From positions 1-6,338 of the forward strand of contig JAEZJZ010000072.1 of assembly GCA_023436245.1 (NCBI GenBank): DNA of 6,338 bases, read 5' to 3'. The stretch's first letter is position 1. Each line of letters begins with the position of its first letter. Shown one piece after another: positions 4,402 through 6,338 of the stretch. The notes beneath the pieces were generated by a model. It ran no database searches. It saw only the letters and a program-made list of their open reading frames with translations, and was not told the origin of the DNA. The translations under genes and the position numbers were made by a program. The DNA is from Bacillota bacterium (GTDB lineage Bacteria > Bacillota > UBA994 > UBA5500).

Positions 4402-6057
4402 TCACCTATTTGATTGGCCACTCGGGGCGAAATCCCTGCCAGACTGAGCCAACTGTCTGCGACCGCTACGCAGTTTGGAGAGGTGCTCCACTAGAAGCCG
4501 GTCCCCGGCTACCTCAATCAGATCTCCGTGCTCCAGTTCCTGCCGCAAGAACACCCGTGCTCCGTTCACCAGGGTCGCGGGCTCGGCAGACAATATCTCC
4601 AGACTGAGCTTGCAGCCATCAACTGCCGCCAGGCGCAGATGACGCCTGCCAGTGGATGCCGCCAACCGCAAGTAGCAGGCAGGGTCAGATCCGGCGTAGA
4701 GCGGCCGCCTGCCACACCGCGCACGATGCTGATAACCGTTCGGCGAGCGGTGCGAAAGCTGCCAGCAGTTTGGCACGGGACGTCGCGATACTGAGATCAG
4801 TCCGGCCAACCCGGAGAAGGCGGCGGCCAGAGCAATCAGAGGCAACCGGCCGACACGAGACGAAGGGGTGAGCGCATCTGCTCGCGGCAGCGTCAACTCC
4901 GCGCTGCGATAGACATAACCCTGCACCTCCAGCACCGCGGTTCCAGCCAACGGGTGTAGCCACTGCGGCAAGTTGCCGGAGAAGACGCCGTCCCCCGCTG
5001 TCTGATCACCATTCAGGCCGATATCATTCAGCCTCAGGAGTTCGCGATGTGACTGATCGCGCAGAAGCACCCGGCCCGTTCCCAGGGCTGGCCCGGTCAT
5101 GCGCTCTCCACCCCGCCAGATGGCGGCAGTGATCAGCCGGCTACCGCTCGCCGCCGTCACAGTCCCCAGCAACTGCACGGGGTCGTCCAACCAGAGACTA
5201 ACCGTCGCCTGCTCGGGAATGGTCAGTTGCCAATCACCGCTCCAGGACTGTTCGTGTCCCTCTTGCCTGTTCACGTGTAGACAAGTGTAGGTTGGGGTGG
5301 TCAAACAGTGGGTAATGCCGGTCTCACTGGTCAGCTGCACACTGCCGGGAGAGAGCAGTCGGATGTCCTCAGGCAGAGCTCGCTCAATCATCAGCACTAC
5401 TCCCTGGACGGCATCATCCAGGTGGAAGCTGCAAGCGGCGAGGCCAGACAGAACGGTGGATTGCAGCAACTCGCCGCTGGCCAATCCGAGTTGCCGCGCG
5501 AGCGTGGACAGAGCATTGCTGTCCAAAACCCGCTGTTGTCCTCCGGTTTGCTTGACTAACGGGTGAACGGCAGCAGCAGGCTGCTCAGTGAGCAGCACCG
5601 CCTGTACCTGTCGTTCGGCCATGGCGGCGATGTGGGCGGTCCAATCAGCCTTGGTTTCCTCGCCGCTCTGCACCAGAATGAGCCGATTGCTCTCGGCAGT
5701 GCGGCTGACGGGGAGCTGCAAGAGCGCTGCACTCACCAACTGCGACCAGTCTCGCTCGGTCCCCGAGCCGAGCGCAGAGGCTGCCTGGAGCACGGCATGC
5801 AAATCAGCCCGCCTGGAAAGCGTCAGGGGTGCGGGCGCAAGTAGCTCCAGCACGCCAGGGAAACCGATCCCCAAGCGGCAGTCTTCGGGCAGCAGATCTA
5901 TCAACTGGTGTAGTCGGTCCGACTGGCGGCTGAGCAGTCCAGAGTCGGGCCGGACCAGAATAATGCAGTTTTCCACCGGCGATGCAGCAAGGGCAGGCAG
6001 CGGCAACGCCTGGAGGCAGAGCAGCCAGCAACAAAGCAACAAGGTGCGAGACTTCAC
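4402..6057 (-). CDS. Membrane-anchored protein with VWA-like extracellular domain and C-terminal FHA-like domain
   Basis: This 551-residue protein begins with a signal peptide (1-25, ending ALAA). Residues about 29-160 resemble a von Willebrand A domain: CIILVRPDSGLLS in place of the DxSxS strand, LGIGFPGVLELLAPAPLT, GSGTERDW (T100) and RLILVQSGEET. The metal-site aspartates appear to be missing. A beta-rich middle (about 230-390) contains NDIGLNGDQTAGDGVFSG (344-361), a motif of VWA-associated immunoglobulin-like segments. One membrane helix follows (about 404-423). The C-terminal region (about 446-525) looks like an FHA phosphothreonine-binding domain: YAGSDPAC, GRRHLRL, TLVNGARV, HGDLIEVAGDRLLVEH. 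Its usual Arg and Ser contacts are replaced by Gly, while N498 is kept. Predicted topology puts the VWA part outside and the FHA part in the cytoplasm. The start is GTG at 6057, with AGGAGG seven bases upstream. A role in envelope scaffolding or signalling is inference; I recognise no named family member. Confidence 0.75.
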   Translation of the reverse strand: MKSRTLLLCCWLLCLQALPLPALAASPVENCIILVRPDSGLLSRQSDRLHQLIDLLPEDCRLGIGFPGVLELLAPAPLTLSRRADLHAVLQAASALGSGTERDWSQLVSAALLQLPVSRTAESNRLILVQSGEETKADWTAHIAAMAERQVQAVLLTEQPAAAVHPLVKQTGGQQRVLDSNALSTLARQLGLASGELLQSTVLSGLAACSFHLDDAVQGVVLMIERALPEDIRLLSPGSVQLTSETGITHCLTTPTYTCLHVNRQEGHEQSWSGDWQLTIPEQATVSLWLDDPVQLLGTVTAASGSRLITAAIWRGGERMTGPALGTGRVLLRDQSHRELLRLNDIGLNGDQTAGDGVFSGNLPQWLHPLAGTAVLEVQGYVYRSAELTLPRADALTPSSRVGRLPLIALAAAFSGLAGLISVSRRPVPNCWQLSHRSPNGYQHRARCGRRPLYAGSDPACYLRLAASTGRRHLRLAAVDGCKLSLEILSAEPATLVNGARVFLRQELEHGDLIEVAGDRLLVEHLSKLRSGRRQLAQSGRDFAPSGQSNR

Positions 6058-6063
6058 AGGCTT

Positions 6064-6070
6064 ACCTCCT
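6064..6070 (-). promoter_or_regulatory. Ribosome binding site that supports the GTG start of the VWA/FHA gene
   Basis: AGGAGGT on the minus strand is followed by six bases and then GTG at 6057. The signal peptide follows immediately, which agrees with this start. Confidence 0.8.
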
Positions 6071-6148
6071 GTAATGACTTACCAGCTAGCTTTCCTCCCG
6101 GCTTGGCAGACTATTCCTAGCGTTGTGTGACACCTAAAACTACCATAG

Positions 6149-6220
6149 GGCGTCAAGTCTCAGTCCAATTGGATGCGGGTATCACTGAGTCTGCCATTGT
6201 GAGGTTTGAGACTTGACGCC
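6149..6220. repeat. 72-base segment bounded by 14-base perfect inverted repeats
   Basis: GGCGTCAAGTCTCA (6149-6162) and TGAGACTTGACGCC (6207-6220) are exact reverse complements, with 44 bases between them. The interior holds the palindrome CCAATTGG (6165-6172) and an alternative pairing of CTCAGT (6159-6164) with ACTGAG (6184-6189). No coding frame fits inside. It could be a large hairpin in the 5' region of the VWA/FHA gene, a regulator-binding region, or a miniature inverted-repeat element. No target-site duplication is obvious at its edges. Confidence 0.7.
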
Positions 6221-6338
6221 GTAGCGGGAACCCTTTTGCTTCATAAGAGCTCGCACCTCTGGTTAGAATTGCTATTGAAGCAACACGCGAGACCGTTCAA
6301 CTGTCCCTCGTAGCGGGGGGGGCGGGGGGCGCCCGGCC
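6221..6338. other. Non-coding end segment: inverted copy of the window-end repeat and a G-rich terminus
   Basis: I find no gene here. TTGCTTCA (6236-6243) and TGAAGCAA (6276-6283) form an 8-base inverted repeat. Then GCGAGACCG (6287-6295) and CGTAGCGG (6309-6316) match, in reverse complement and at almost the same spacing, CGGTCTCGC (47-55) and CCGCTACG (25-32) at the other end. The last 25 bases are almost only G and C, with an eight-G run followed by a six-G run. Confidence 0.5.

Noticed and set aside
6281..6325. T-box-like or tRNA T-arm-like sequence (GACCG-TTCAACT-GTCCC) at the right end
   Set aside because: The T-box core is not present, the supposed T-stem does not pair, and there is no acceptor or anticodon arm.

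Overview
The window holds six protein-coding genes. All lie on the minus strand, so transcription runs from high to low coordinates. Short gaps separate them, and most gaps carry inverted repeats. Base composition is GC-rich (about mid-50s percent by eye). Starts have strong AGGAGG-type ribosome binding sites, and two genes begin with GTG. A LysM plus M23 peptidoglycan hydrolase of the kind common in Gram-positive bacteria is present. Together these point to a Bacillota (Firmicutes) chromosome, probably a clostridial lineage. The lineage is an inference from style, not from a marker gene.

Layout in transcription order: (1) 6057-4402, a secreted or membrane-anchored protein with a von Willebrand A-like domain, a middle beta-rich region, one membrane helix and a C-terminal FHA-like domain. 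Both recognisable domains lack key ligand residues. (2) 4331-3930, a Nudix-family protein with a degenerate Nudix box. (3) 3810-3361, a small single-pass membrane protein of unknown function. (4) 3267-2302, a cell-wall hydrolase with two LysM domains and an intact M23 zinc site. (5) 2151-1723, a hot-dog-fold acyl-CoA thioesterase. (6) 1390-212, a PLP-dependent alpha-oxoamine synthase, best called glycine C-acetyltransferase (Kbl). The 70-base gap between genes 1 and 2 shows no hairpin, so those two may be cotranscribed. The other gaps (119, 93, 150 and 332 bases) contain hairpins that may end or modulate transcription. The set does not read as one pathway: a cell-envelope group (genes 1, 3, 4) sits beside housekeeping metabolic enzymes (2, 5, 6).

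The more unusual material is non-coding. A 65-base unit is tandemly duplicated between the M23 and thioesterase genes. Each unit contains two perfect palindromes, and the only difference between copies falls in a possible -35 hexamer. The 332-base gap upstream of kbl can fold into several consecutive hairpins on the kbl strand. A 72-base segment bounded by 14-base perfect inverted repeats lies upstream of the VWA/FHA gene. The two ends of the window carry related sequences in inverted orientation, which suggests a dispersed repeat at which the assembly stopped. I see no CRISPR array, tRNA, rRNA, transposase or phage gene, and no clear defence or biosynthetic system.
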